Part shown: piece after piece, positions 11,793 through 22,964 of the stretch
How positions within the stretch are numbered: the stretch's first letter is position 1
How the letters are laid out: each line of letters begins with the position of its first letter
Assembly (NCBI GenBank): GCA_022661535.1
Contig: JAKULF010000008.1
Span: forward strand, 2,170,001 to 2,234,000
Length of the DNA: 64,000 nt
DNA from: Eutypa lata
Lineage: Eukaryota > Ascomycota > Sordariomycetes > Xylariales > Diatrypaceae
Direction: 5' to 3'
The notes under the pieces: model-generated
What the model saw: the letters and a program-made list of their open reading frames with translations, nothing else
The model's database searches: none
What the model was told of the DNA's origin: nothing
Translations under genes and position numbers: made by a program

Positions 11793-12643
11793 ATGATGTC
11801 CGATCAACTAGCGGCCGTGTCATCCTGCCTCCATGAAACATGGATAACATATCTTTTTAATGAGAACAACAATGCTGTTCCCATGGCTGGGAATCCGTAC
11901 GATCCATCTTGTACGTCCATCGAACTATCAACTGTTCAATCACCTGCTTCTTGTCCCAGTAATTGGGTTTCAACTCTAGTAACCGACATGGCTGAAACAC
12001 AAATATACGATTGCTGTCCACCGTAAGTTGACCAGCTTAAATGATTGAAGGCTGGCTCATTGTTAATATATTGGTTAAAAGTGGTTATTATATAGATCCT
12101 GTGGGATCATTCTTCTGTTATAAACATTTTGGGCTTACATCAACTTTCGTAATATCAGGCCTTGATTCAGCTGGCAGAACGACTACCGGTACGACGTCAC
12201 ATGAAGGATTAAATGCGCACTCTATCAGAGTAATATACGAAGCAGACGAGAGTGTCACCACGTCAACAACTCCAGTCGTATTGGAGAGTCCCACGACCAG
12301 AGAAGCAAGTGCTATTTCGTCGACGTCCTTGCCTAGTCCGACTTCGCAACCTCCTTCAGAAGATGAAACCAATAGTCGAAGATACAATGTGGGGTTAGCA
12401 GCAGGATTGGGAGTTACCGCCGGTTTATGCATCATTCTAGGCATTGTTATACTCGCATTGCTCAAGAAGTACCGCAAGAGAGCTATTCCGTCCCCGGAAA
12501 AGGCGGTCGAAAATAGCTATGAGTTTTACAATCAGGGTGCTCACCAAAATTTCATATGGCTTGACGTTCCAAACCAGAGGGGGGAACTGGAAAACCAACG
12601 TCCCGTACAGGAGCTGGAAAGTCATAGCTTGAGTAATCATTGA
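11793..12643 (+). CDS. single-pass Ser/Thr-rich surface protein, function unknown
   Basis: Two exons (11793-12022 and 12082-12643) give 263 residues. The acceptor at 12081 is the one that keeps frame and restores a Cys-Cys-Pro-Pro-Gly-Tyr-Tyr junction. The first 110 residues contain several cysteines, followed by a Ser/Thr/Pro-rich stalk (about 130-180, probably O-glycosylated). One strong membrane segment at about residues 188-210 (GLAAGLGVTAGLCIILGIVI) precedes a basic stop-transfer KKYRKR and a short cytoplasmic tail. This is the usual layout of small fungal wall-sensor-like or Mid2-like surface proteins, but no named domain is recognised. There is no clear cleavable signal peptide, which is odd for this topology; the true start could lie in an upstream exon. 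Next comes a convergent GST gene about 285 bp away. Confidence 0.7.
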
Positions 12644-12927
12644 ACGCAGGGTCAACGCGAGTTTCATTGCATTTTCAGCTTCAACACAGATTCACATAGA
12701 TGGATACGGGACAAGGTTGTTTAAATACCCTTAAACCGTGCGCAGAAAAAAAACTATACTTATAGAGGTTTGACGGAAAATAATACAAACTAGGGTCGTC
12801 AATATGTAGAGTTACTTAGTATCTCGTGACAGGGGACTTGCTCCTCTGCAAAGTATTCTTGCTAGTATTGCGGTTCGGTTATGTTCCATTTCTAGTACGT
12901 TGGAGTAGGTATCCCGGGATAGTTAAC

Positions 12928-13858
12928 TTAATACGGAAGTTTTTCCAAAGAACGACTATCCTTCTGTCGCTCCAACACAGCGTTCGTGCCGTCTTCCATT
13001 GTTCTCATGGCCTGCTCCCGGATCTGCACGACCCTATCGACGGCGGGCCGCTTGAACACGTCGTGACTCCACTTATGGAACACGGGATACTCTGCCTCGA
13101 CGTCGAAACCCTCCGGGTACACGGTGGCATACAGCAGTAGGTTCCAGCTCACGAACGAGAGGTCCGCGAACGTGCATTTGTCTCCGACGAGCCAGACCTC
13201 CTGGTCGTCACCGAGGTCTAGCTTCTGCTTCTGCTTTCGCAGGTGAGCATCGATGACGCCGACGATACGCTTTCCTTCATTACCGTATCGTTCGATAGCT
13301 GTCGTGAGGTTTCCTTCTCCGTGGAAGTACGTGAACCTGTAAAATTGATGAGAAATATCACATGTCTTGAGAATGAGGCATACGGGTCGTGTAGATAGAT
13401 GACTTCTAAAGTAACATAGGTGAGACGACTATCTATGTGCCCGAAGAGAAGGAATCATCTTTTACACATCTGGTCTAGTTGATAGCGAAAATTACTGACC
13501 ATGTTTTCTGCCCGAACGTTGGGCCCTGTCCACTCATCTGGAACATGAGCCAGCTATGGACTTGCCATTTGTCCTCTAGCCTATCGTCACCATATGAAAG
13601 CTTGAGGTCCTTGTCGTACATGGCGATCAGATATTCCATGATAGCTCCAGACTCCCAGAGGGTGACATTGGTATTCGGGTCTACCATGGCGGGCACACGA
13701 CCGTTGGGGTTGAGTGAGAGGTAGGGCTCCGACTTGATATCGCCATATGGGATCCAAGCGATTTCGTAGGGGAGGCTTAGCTCCTCGGCCACGATGATAG
13801 GCTTCCAGGGGTTCGGTCCGGTACCCCGTGGTGCGTTGTAGATCTTGATGGGCTTCAT
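12928..13858 (-). CDS. glutathione S-transferase (Ure2/GstB-like)
   Basis: Two exons on the minus strand, 13858-13500 and 13336-12928, joined across a 163-nt intron, give 255 residues. The ATG at 13858 gives MKPIKIYNAPRGTGPNPWK; a longer in-frame start is possible but unlike the family. Residues 1-85 form the thioredoxin-like glutathione-binding domain, with the cis-proline context LNPNGRVPAMVD and ESGAIMEYL, where Glu-Ser binds the gamma-glutamyl group. The C-terminal helical domain holds GQGPTFGQKTWFTYFHGE across the splice junction and KCTFADLSFVSWN. It conjugates glutathione to electrophiles or acts as a peroxidase in the cytosol. It is transcribed away from the Frag1-like gene, sharing a spacer of about 650 bp. 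Confidence 0.9.
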
Positions 13859-14513
13859 ATCTTCGAGATAATATAGATAATGTGTGTAGGTTGGCACAAC
13901 GGTATGATGTCCCTAGAAGAGATGTCACTGGGAATAAATAGTGCCCTCGCCGCGATATGTAGAGCATGTTGGTATCGGGGTTAAGACCGGAATCACCGAC
14001 ATCGATAGCGGCATCGACCGTTTCGACCGGGGACGGCGGCTGAGCGGCAAGATATATTGCCTAACAGTTGGTTTATGCTTACTTAGAACGTGATATTAAG
14101 CTTGTGGGCCTTCATTATAGGAGATATAGTCCTTAAAGTCCGATTTGCTCCAATGTGCATCATTGCGTCAAATTAGGTAAAGGGGCTGACTTGTTTAGTT
14201 GTAGAATTCATATAGTTAAAATAAAAGTCTCAAAATGAAAGTTGAAAATTCTATATGATTGTATGTGGTAGTTACGCATTGTATAAATATATATATTTAA
14301 TAAAAAATGAGGTTTTAATCGACGTTATGGTGGTGGGCGCAGATTATTTCCATTCACCTCGCTAGCGTTGCATTGTCTGGTTGGGTGGTCATGCGACATG
14401 CTTGCGACGAGGGGATCGAGATTCGTGCTCTTTCAATTCCCCTCCCCACGCGTCAATCTGATCATGAAACATAAGTATTTCTGCGGACACAGCGATACTT
14501 ATAGCCATCGAAA
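13859..14513. promoter_or_regulatory. divergent spacer between GST and Frag1-like genes
   Basis: This 655-bp spacer separates two genes transcribed away from each other, so it must contain both promoters. An AT-rich patch with TATATATATTTAATAAAA-like sequence lies at about 14285-14306, nearer the Frag1-like start. No specific operator is identified. Confidence 0.4.
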
Positions 14514-15395
14514 ATGGCGCGCATTTGGTACAGAACCTTCCGGGACTTCTTCTCAATCCGCCGTCTCTGGCTATTCCCGCTACTAGCCGGAACCTTTTGG
14601 TTTCTCACCCTCACCATTCTGCTGCTGAGGTGGCTCGCGCTCGGCCGCCCCCGCTACGATGAGCAGGTTAACCCCGACGTGCCTTTCATAAGCGACATCG
14701 CCGCGCATTCGTTCAAGCCGGTATTCGTCGTCGGCACCGCGCTGACGGGCGCCAGCTTCTTCGGTGCCGTGTTCGCCGTGCATCACGTGCGGTACTCTCC
14801 GCTGTTCTACGGACTCATCGACGACGCGCCGTGGAGGCAGGCCGTCAGCCTCGTGGCGCTCATTTCCGGGCTCGCCGCCTCCGTGAGCCTGTTCCTGCTC
14901 AGCCTCTTCGACACGGAGGATGCGCACGTGCCACACCGACATTTGTTGATGGGCACGTTTGGAGGTCTTGCTGTTAGTGCCCTGACTACGACGGCGGTTT
15001 GGTGGGACCAGATATGGGGGCCAATCGTGTTCCGCGGTTTGCGCAATTGGTAGGTTATTGAATTCGTCGCTCACCACTTCACGTGGATCAATTATATACA
15101 GACTTGCTAATGCCAGGAAGGTGCATATTCAATACCCTGCTGGTAATAGGTCAATTCTTTGTCGGGCTGGGTTTTGTCTTCTTCCTGTACTCAGGACTCT
15201 TCCGCGTGGCTGGGATATTGGAATGGACTCTTACGTACCTTGGCTCTTTTTGGTTGCTGTCCTTTGTGGGCTACACTAGGTGAGTAAAACAGTTTTCCTT
15301 CTCGGTACACCGATACTGACGCCCGTCACAGAGTTAGGGCAAACGAGGAGCTTAAGGGCGAAGATGAAGACGAACAGCGTCCTCTTCTTGGATAG
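14514..15395 (+). CDS. Frag1/DRAM/Sfk1 family membrane protein
   Basis: Three exons (14514-15049, 15121-15279, 15332-15395) give 252 residues. The second exon must start at 15121, after AGGAAG, because the earlier AG at 15116 breaks the frame. The protein has about six hydrophobic segments, beginning with WLFPLLAGTFWFLTLTILLL, then FVVGTALTGASFFGAVFAV, and ends in a charged cytoplasmic tail (ANEELKGEDEDEQRPLLG) with an acidic dileucine-type QRPLLG. That topology and the N-terminal Arg-Leu-Trp-x-Phe-Pro start fit the Frag1/DRAM/Sfk1 family, whose members act in GPI-anchor remodelling, phosphoinositide signalling or autophagy at endomembranes or the plasma membrane. Which role applies here is not decided. 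Family assignment is from topology and residue pattern. Confidence 0.7.
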
Positions 15396-16243
15396 TTCGT
15401 GGACACAATATTGTTTTAGCAACAGACACATAAGCCATTGGACTTGCAATTGACGAAACCGGAGGTAAAGTTTATCGTACGGAATTCGCACCCGGTTTCT
15501 CACCATCCCCAGACCTGCGCACTCCGTGAACGAACCAATTTAGTTCGCTTCTTGTTGTCATTTATGATGCCATCCAATGAGAGCTGGTATTCCGAGACCT
15601 TGGTGCGGCATGTCCATGGACCTCTATCTGATGGACCCCAGTTTCACTCCCGAGTTGTTTGAATGGGTATGTAGGATGACTATGGCCTACACAAGCACAG
15701 GATGCTCCCATGGAAGCTTGGAAGGAGCTCGGGCTGCAGTTGGGAGATTGAAGTGAAGATGATTCAATGTTCAATTGCGGAGCTGATACCGTTACTGCCC
15801 TGCTACTTTCTGAGCATCACCATTACTGGGGGGGTACTTAGCACTGAAGCCATTTTTCAGCATCCTAGTCGCTCGATGGCGAACTTTCCTGTTAGATTTC
15901 AAAAAGATAAATTTGCAAGCAACTCCAGGTAGATAGCAACAATGCCTCGGGCAGGCTCTACGCATCTGACATTGCTTCTCAAACTGTAATTCGAGAACCT
16001 CGTTAGTGGCCTTCTTGCAGCATCACATGGGGTTCTCTGAATTGGTAAAGGAAGGATGCACGATGTTACAGGAACTTGGAGGATAGGCAAGTAGCTAGAT
16101 AGCTGCCCGGCCATTCGAAAGTTACGTTGAGCCAGAAAGTACACGTATAAGGCACCTAACGTCTAATGTTATATCATTAATTTAGTTTATTGTCAACTAT
16201 CGTTTGACAATATCCATTGGTCCTTCAGAAATCGTGGAAACGT
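15396..16243. other. intergenic region, nothing recognised
   Basis: About 850 bp between two convergent genes. Open frames are short, overlap on both strands, and have no recognisable content. Confidence 0.5.
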
Positions 16244-17138
16244 TCATGATATAGGACCATCCGTAGCATAAATGCGGTCTGGATCACGCAGCAGAATCTT
16301 GCGCAACGTAGAAACACTCTTCAACAGCAAACTAGGCCTCACGCTCCCAATGTTTTCGACTACTACCCCAAAGTCGGATACCATCTTCTCAATAAGATCA
16401 GCAGTTACACGATTTGAGACCCTAGGCGGATACCTGTACCATAAAACACGGAACCTTACGGCAACTGGCCCTTCGGGGAGCTCTGCGAACGAAATGTCCA
16501 TAGGAGCAAGGGCGAGAGCAAGAATATCTGGCATCCGGATATATGACGGTAGAAAGTTCCCAGCCGCCATGTATGAATCCGGTGACCGTGATTCACACAA
16601 GAGAATGCGTTGGTTAGGATCCATTGTGACTAAGTTGCCTACGTCTTTCAACGGCGGTTGTTGGACAAGCATGCGCCTCCACTGAAATGCCCGAATTAAT
16701 ATCTCTTCGTGGGTCGATGTTGAAAGCCTACGGAATAATGCTAGACTCATAAAATGGTATAAAGATTAGAAAATAATGATTTATGTTACTTACCGATGCT
16801 TGGGCTCGATTATAGGCCAGGGGCTTATTGAGAATGTGCGTCGCAGTTATGTGCCCGAGTTGCTGGAAACCGCTCTCGATCACACAATCTTCCGATTTTC
16901 GGTATACGCGAGAGTAACCGTCACACACAGGGAAGCAAAACGGGAATGTTTCTTTGAGTAGAGGATTTATCTCTGGTTGTGCGCCGAAATCTGGTGCGAT
17001 GAATAGGTGCCGTTGAAGTCGGGGTGAGCTAGCTATGAGCTGATACCAGCACTTGGAAACGCGCTGTGCAGATACTAATAACGTTCTCATATCTACTTCT
17101 AGTAGAATCGCTTCAAGGATCTCAGGGATGATAAACAT
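16244..17138 (-). CDS. F-box-like protein
   Basis: Two exons on the minus strand. Residues 1-45 read IPEILEAILLEVDMRTLLVSAQRVSKCW..., an F-box pattern of leucine-rich helices with the conserved Cys-x-x-x Trp. The downstream part has FQWRRMLVQQPPLKDV, which recurs in fungal F-box proteins of this type. F-box proteins recruit substrates to SCF ubiquitin ligases through Skp1. Splicing is awkward: the good donor GTAAGT at 16793 gives phase 0, but no acceptor continues the conserved frame. Using the weaker GTAACA donor at 16789 with the CTAG acceptor at 16741 (49-nt intron, CTAAT branch point) does. Either the weak site is used or the gene has a 1-nt lesion. Total is about 285 residues with the frame-keeping model. 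The F-box call is good; the splice junction is uncertain. Confidence 0.65.
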
Positions 17139-18471
17139 TGTGTTATTTCTCTCGTCAGGGGTTCCAGTTCTGTAGATCTTCTTTTGTGGTTATACTTCTT
17201 GAATAATAGCAGGCGGAAGAGAAACAGAACGTAGAGAGTTTTTATATAGCAGCTTGTTGCTGTTTGAGCACTTCTGAGCAAAGTATAACTGATATCGAGT
17301 GAAACTTGCTCTTATGACATAGAGTGTCTGGGCATGATTCAAACGTCTTCGTAAGTTTTGTATCCTTATTTTTTCGCCCCACATTCTAAGAACGTCACTA
17401 TTATGCTGATAAACGCTTGAAAAACGGTTCATTGATTAATGTATTCCATCTGTGTCATTAGTATATTGTGGTTGACATTTTTCTAGCCAGGCGTTTGGAC
17501 TCCGAGTGGTTCATGCTAGCGCTGGTGTAAGTAGCATCTAACCACTAACCCCTATTTTTCTCAAAGCCGCCCCATGGGATCTGAGGAGTGAACTGTCAAC
17601 GTGAAACTGAGTGATGATAAAAAAAGTCATAGCAACAAAAGCTTTTAATCCAGAATTGATGGTCGATTCTATATTACTCTAACTCAATCCTTGATTTACT
17701 AAGCAAACCAGTCATCGTTTCCTTGTCCTTACATATTGCTCGAACTGGTCTAACCTCCTCTCAAAGACGCTCTCCTTTACTGCTAGCGTAGCCTCACCTA
17801 ACATCGCCTAGGTATCGCCTGGCCTCCTTATGTAGCATCTCCCAGTAGAGCTCGTCGTCATCAAAGCTACAGCGAATCGCTAGATGCAACCAGAAGCGCC
17901 CGCTATCCCACGAATCCCACATCCCAACTAAGAGGCGCTGCTTCTCTGCCCAGGTGGCGACCGAGTCTCCGCGCGCTCCATCACATAGGTGAGCCGCTCC
18001 ATACGAGGTACAGAGAGATCGAGGAACTCCCGCACCCCGCTCTCCTGAACCCAACTAGCTGGCTGCTTGAGAAGTAGATGATAGGGGGCTCAAATATTGT
18101 TAACGGGTCTCATTAATTCAGCAAGAAATTCACACCATAACTAACGCTTCATGATTTCAACAAGTGGAGCTACCTACATAACTGGATACAAATCAGACGA
18201 ATATGCAATGCTCACGGCGAAACATATTTTACACAAGTCAAGAATTGCAATGCCTTGTCAATACCCAACTCCATTATAACGTGTTTCTTCGCCTACTCAT
18301 TATGCCAAATCCTACCATCGATGTATAGAGACAGCATAAGATCATAAACCCATGATATGTATGTACGTATGGCCTGCAAAAGGCCAGGGATTTGATGCAA
18401 CACAACAGTGCGCGTCAACTAGGTATGATACTAGTAGAGAAATTGGTGAAATGCATCTCCGGGGATCCCAA
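17139..18471. other. intergenic region with a possible exon remnant
   Basis: About 1.3 kb between two minus-strand genes. Apart from the minus-strand frame at 17794-18054, listed separately, nothing is recognised. Confidence 0.5.
17794..18054 (-). pseudogene. possible terminal exon or gene remnant
   Basis: An 86-codon minus-strand frame without an ATG at its 5' end; the first in-frame ATG is about codon 45. Immediately upstream is CCAGCTAG, which could be a splice acceptor. The C-terminal half, rich in Trp, Asp and Arg (for example FWLHLAIRCSFDDDELYWEM), has a composition like real protein and unlike chance translation. No family is recognised and I find no upstream exon. It may be the last exon of an unrecognised gene or a leftover of one. 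Confidence 0.3.
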
Positions 18472-21400
18472 TTAAGTTGCTTCTTCGACCTCAGGACAAC
18501 CCCTAACCGCCTCAGCTTCCCTATTTTCCTCGACTTCAGTCTCAGCTGCAGCTTCGACCATAGGCTCACCCTTGCCCTCGATATCCTCAATTACTGCCTC
18601 CCAGTTGACGGTATCGCACAGAACGGCATCAGGCGCATCGTTAACGCTTGAAGTTGGCTCGGATTGTAGTAGAAACTCAGTAGCGGTGACATATTTAAAC
18701 TGCGTCTGCGTCTCCGTCTCCGTAACAGTTTGAACAATCTTGACGGTTCTTTTTCGCATTACGGTTTCCACTTCGACGTCCTCGGACTCTATCTCCTCAG
18801 ATACAGAAGATGCACCCTTCTCCCGAGTAGAGGAAAGACGGACACATTCGTCATAATCATTTGACGCCCGCTCCATCTCCGCTGTGGCGTCTTCTGGGGT
18901 TTGTTCAGGTACTAGACTTTCGACTTCAGCCGCAGTAGAACAAGCTGCTGCGGTAGACACCTCGTCGGCATCTACAGAAGACTCTGTTGATTCATCCACA
19001 GGAGGCTGTTCCACAGAGAATTGCTTCGTGCAATCTTCCACGGAATCTATAGCAGGAACCTGGTCTTCTGGAGCCAAGTCGTCGGTCGTAATGTCGTGAA
19101 CTTCAGTACTCGATTGGCCTTCAGAACATAGTTGAAGCTCCGGAGCCTGTTCAGTCTCAGAAGTCTCTTGTGTTTCAAGTACTTGCTGCAGTTCAGGAAC
19201 TTCTTCCGTCTCAGATTCATCAACCAAAGCGCGCGGCACCACCTCGGCAACTGGGACATCATCTTGGATGGGGCCGTGCGGTGCCTCAACAACAGGCACA
19301 TGCCGCAGCTCGGGGACATTCGCCATAATTCCATGTAGGCCAGGTTCGTACGGGGGTTCGCGCCGAGCAACCCGGACGGCCAGCAAAACAACGAAAACGC
19401 TGAGCGCGATGATGGCTAGGTTCTTCCGGTCCTGCAGCAGTACCCGTGCGGATTCAAGGAGGAGCTCGGGAAGCGAGGCACCGTCTAACTTCTGGCGCTT
19501 GTTTTCCTGGCCGTGGTACGTGCCTTCCGAGGCCGTGTACGGGTCGGGAGGCGGGGCATACGAGTCTGAGTGTGGTTGCTGCGCTCCGCCGTCGCTAGGG
19601 TGAGGATCCGGGCTGGCCGCCGATGCGTGTTCCCCGTGGTGCCCCTCAGCTGCAGGTGACGAAGAATCCCCATATATCTCACGCATGCGCTCTTCATCGA
19701 GGCGCCGCCTCCTCTCCTCCTCAGAGCCCGACGCCTCAAAACTAGGCACAGGCTCAGGGTCTTCCTCCGTCGGAGGAATCGTATCGCCCTCGATGTCATC
19801 ATCATCGTCATCATCATCATCATCTTCGACGTCGTCGACGCGAGCGTGCATCTCACTCCGGCTATGGCGGCTGCCGCGGGAGCGACCCCTCTCCTCCTCC
19901 GCCTCTTCTTCCTTCTTCTTCTCGGCCTCGAACTGCTGCGCGACTTCATGGGCGATCTCGTCCTCCTCGCGCTCGCGCTCCTGCTGGGTGGCAGCGAGAC
20001 GCACCAGCTCGTCCTGCACGGCCGGCTCGACGATGGGCTCGATCTCGACGTCGACGCGCTCCATCTCCTTCCAGCAGGCAGCCCAGGCGCCCGCCTTCAT
20101 CAGCCCGTTGCTCGCGTACACCTTGACGCGGAATACCTTGGTCCGCACGCCCAGCGTCTCGTAGTGGATATCGCCCTGGCACGTGCCGCACCAGTGGCGT
20201 TTGTCCGCTCCTCCTCCTCCTCCTCGACGACTACTGCGATGAGACCGCACGTCGTCATCGTACTCCTCGCGATCACTCTCGCCTTCGTCATCATCCGCCA
20301 TCTCGTTCGCCGGGCCCAGGTAGTGTCCGCACTCCAGGATGCGGGCGCGGCGCCGCACCGGCAGCTCCAGCGCGTCGAGCAGTCGCTCCTCCAGAACCTC
20401 ATAGTCATTCTGCGGATGGCCCAGCAGGATGCCGCGCTCGCAGGTCGTGTCGCCCAGGCGGTCCTGGAGCAGGCGCCACGCGTCCCGCAGCGCCTTGGCC
20501 TCGCGGCTCATGTCGGCGGGCTCGAGGCTGCCGATGAGCTCGCCCCACGCCCATCGGAGGGGGAGAAGGGTGACGTGCAGAAGGACTAGTGGTGCCTCCT
20601 TGCGGGGCTTGAGCCGGTCCGGCGTCTTCTTGGGCGAGTATTGCGCCGACGCCGTCGGCGTGCCTAGGCGCGACACCGTGGGCATGTACCGCCGACTGGA
20701 GCGGGGCGACGTGCCGCCGACCACGGACTGCGTCGGGGACGACATCTGCATAGCGCGGACGTCGGAGGGGGTTCGGAAGGCAGGCCGCGGCGTGCCCCGT
20801 ATGGTCGGGATGAAGTCCTCGTCCTTGTTGTTGTCGTCGTACTGCGGGAGGTCTGAGATCCTCGGCGACCGGCTGACGCTCGTCAAGTTGTCGGGGAACT
20901 CGTGGCCCTTGCCAGACTCGGAGCCGAAGTCGTACGACCCGAGGGAGCTGCGGGGGCTCTTGTCGCTGAACACGTCCTCGTCGGTGGCCTCGTGCTGGGA
21001 GCTATTGCTATCGTCTCCTGCCGCTGTTCGGGCAGCTCGCGACGTGTGGGATTTGGTTTCGAGGTGGTCGAACTCGGAAGGTTCGGCGGACCCTTCCTGC
21101 TTAGCCTTGTTGTGCTGCTCGATGTGGGCTATGATGTCCCGAGCGGCGGCTTGGATGATCTCCTCTGTTCGCTTCAATGATGACCTTCGGGAGGCTGAGG
21201 AGGCTGACCTCAAATCATGCTGGTCGGTGGCTAACTCTGCCTGTTCGGTCTCTATGCTGGGTAGTACCTCCTCTAAGTGCTCCCCTAGGCTTTCATCTGC
21301 GGTTGGCTCTTCGACTGTAGATGTTTCTTGGTCCAGAGTTGAAACCTCAACGGTCTCCTCGAGGTCTTCTTTCTGTTCACAGTGAACACTCGTATCGTCT

Positions 21401-21534
21401 TGTGTTTCGATTGTTTCGTCCTTCTTCTCAATGCCACCGGACTGGGACAACGTTTCCTCATCCATTGGTTCACTTAAGCAAGAGGGGTCGACATGTATGT
21501 CAAAATCGTAGTTTTGTTTGTATCGTCGAGGCAT
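18472..21534 (-). CDS. large acidic, membrane-anchored regulatory-type protein
   Basis: One uninterrupted frame of 1020 residues; the ATG at 21534 gives MPRRYKQNYDFDIHVDPSC. Residues 1-300 are acidic and Ser/Thr-rich (disordered). A conserved core from about 315 includes LLHVTLLPLRWAWGELI, a stretch around CERGILLGHPQNDYEVLEERL, and a possible zinc site formed by ECGHYLGP and RHWCGTCQG. A coiled, Glu/Arg-rich section follows, then an almost pure Asp run (about 568-580). One membrane segment lies at about 705-725 (NLAIIALSVFVVLLAVRV), followed by a long acidic tail. I recall fungal homologues labelled pathway-specific nitrogen regulator, but that label is weakly founded and I see no DNA-binding domain. 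The layout suggests an ER or nuclear-envelope protein with a cytosolic core. Long frames on the opposite strand are shadows of its Ser/Asp-rich codons. Confidence 0.85.
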   Translation of the reverse strand: MPRRYKQNYDFDIHVDPSCLSEPMDEETLSQSGGIEKKDETIETQDDTSVHCEQKEDLEETVEVSTLDQETSTVEEPTADESLGEHLEEVLPSIETEQAELATDQHDLRSASSASRRSSLKRTEEIIQAAARDIIAHIEQHNKAKQEGSAEPSEFDHLETKSHTSRAARTAAGDDSNSSQHEATDEDVFSDKSPRSSLGSYDFGSESGKGHEFPDNLTSVSRSPRISDLPQYDDNNKDEDFIPTIRGTPRPAFRTPSDVRAMQMSSPTQSVVGGTSPRSSRRYMPTVSRLGTPTASAQYSPKKTPDRLKPRKEAPLVLLHVTLLPLRWAWGELIGSLEPADMSREAKALRDAWRLLQDRLGDTTCERGILLGHPQNDYEVLEERLLDALELPVRRRARILECGHYLGPANEMADDDEGESDREEYDDDVRSHRSSRRGGGGGADKRHWCGTCQGDIHYETLGVRTKVFRVKVYASNGLMKAGAWAACWKEMERVDVEIEPIVEPAVQDELVRLAATQQEREREEDEIAHEVAQQFEAEKKKEEEAEEERGRSRGSRHSRSEMHARVDDVEDDDDDDDDDDIEGDTIPPTEEDPEPVPSFEASGSEEERRRRLDEERMREIYGDSSSPAAEGHHGEHASAASPDPHPSDGGAQQPHSDSYAPPPDPYTASEGTYHGQENKRQKLDGASLPELLLESARVLLQDRKNLAIIALSVFVVLLAVRVARREPPYEPGLHGIMANVPELRHVPVVEAPHGPIQDDVPVAEVVPRALVDESETEEVPELQQVLETQETSETEQAPELQLCSEGQSSTEVHDITTDDLAPEDQVPAIDSVEDCTKQFSVEQPPVDESTESSVDADEVSTAAACSTAAEVESLVPEQTPEDATAEMERASNDYDECVRLSSTREKGASSVSEEIESEDVEVETVMRKRTVKIVQTVTETETQTQFKYVTATEFLLQSEPTSSVNDAPDAVLCDTVNWEAVIEDIEGKGEPMVEAAAETEVEENREAEAVRGCPEVEEAT

Positions 21535-22964
21535 TAGAAAAGCGGTATTTGTTAATTCTTATTGGAACAATTGGGTCCTATGGCAACGAGGAGCTCAGAT
21601 TGTGTGTTGCTACGTGCCCTCGAGTGGTTTTATCTAGCAGGGATGAGTTGTCAAACGTTGATTGGCGTTCCAAGAGTTTAAGTTGTGGGCGGAAATATCA
21701 ACTATCGACTTTGAATGTCGGTGTGACATTGCTTTGGTTGGGCCGCTATTTACATGGCGTTGCCAGGGCAATCAAATGATGGGACACAAAATAGTTACAA
21801 CATCCACATTTTCCAGCCACTTGCTATCAAGCCTCAATTGAAGTTTCCACAGTAAATGATACTATTTTTGGGTATAAGATACACCTTGACATGTTACATT
21901 GTTGGTGTTGTAGAGGCTAGGTATTGCAATGAAAGTTTCTATTTGAAAAAACGCTTCTATATTCAATGCTTGTGAGGATTTTAGTGTTGCAATTATCGCG
22001 TGAGACTTAAGGTTCGGCTTAAAGACAGTATAAACGTCCCTCCTAAGTCTATAATGACTGAGATATAACATTCCCCAGATCATGCGGGTAAGCTTATTTA
22101 GTGTAGGTGCTTATTGCAACTCCTCCTAATAGAACTTCTCATATGGCTTTAGCTCAGAACAACTCCGTCATCCTAGATTTGATAGATCAACCATTGTTAT
22201 GTTATATTGTGTCTGCCACCAACCCCCTTTATGTTTTGCATGCCGTCTTTTCATGCTATATCCATCCCATCTTCTGCATCTGTGCGGTACCCGTAAATTC
22301 GTTTAAAATAGCGAATCGGATGCGGGACATACGAAATATGACAGGGTAGATATTCTCCAACATGATTTTAGCTAGACATACTTCGTATGGATTGTATTAT
22401 AAAGCACGCCGCGTAGATGGTGGGCAACCCGCGACACTGGACGGCAGTAGATTGTTGTACTAATGATTTTGCTCGCATTTTCATAACTAGTGCGATGTGA
22501 TTCTCTCCAATAAGTCCTCCTCGCAATTATTAATAATCCCGAAACTCTACTTTCCCCCTTAACGATGATACTAGCTCCTCGATGACACATGATCACGTAC
22601 AATCTTTAGTGCTTTTTTTGACAGTTTCGAATCCTGATAATCTGGGGATGATGCGAACTAGCAATTACCGAACATGATCTAAACTTTTAGACTGGGATTC
22701 TCCAATCGGCATGGTGACTTCCCCGCATATCGCGGACGACGTCGCATCCAAACTGGCTCCTACGAGGGTCTAACACCTCGGTATCCTTGCTCCAGATAGC
22801 CAATATACATAGCTCTAGATCCTTCAAGTTGCGTTCGTTCGATTGTTCCCCAGGTTCTCATTTTGTAGGGTGTGATAACTACACTGTAATCTGCTGCTGT
22901 AGACGTCGTAGGTCTCTTCTTTTGAAAATCTGAACCATTCTCAATATCTTTCAATATAGCCACA
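21535..22964. promoter_or_regulatory. divergent spacer between the acidic protein and MFS genes
   Basis: About 1.4 kb between start codons of genes transcribed in opposite directions, so both promoters lie here. The left half is GC-balanced and the right half (about 21800-22640) more AT-rich. No individual site is supported. Confidence 0.4.

Noticed and set aside
20429..21385. 318-codon frame opposite the 1020-residue acidic protein
   Set aside because: Ser/Arg-rich shadow of Glu/Asp/Ser codons; the minus-strand frame is far longer and has structured segments.
22610..22640. tRNA B-box-like GTTTCGAATCC
   Set aside because: No matching A box or cloverleaf stems upstream.
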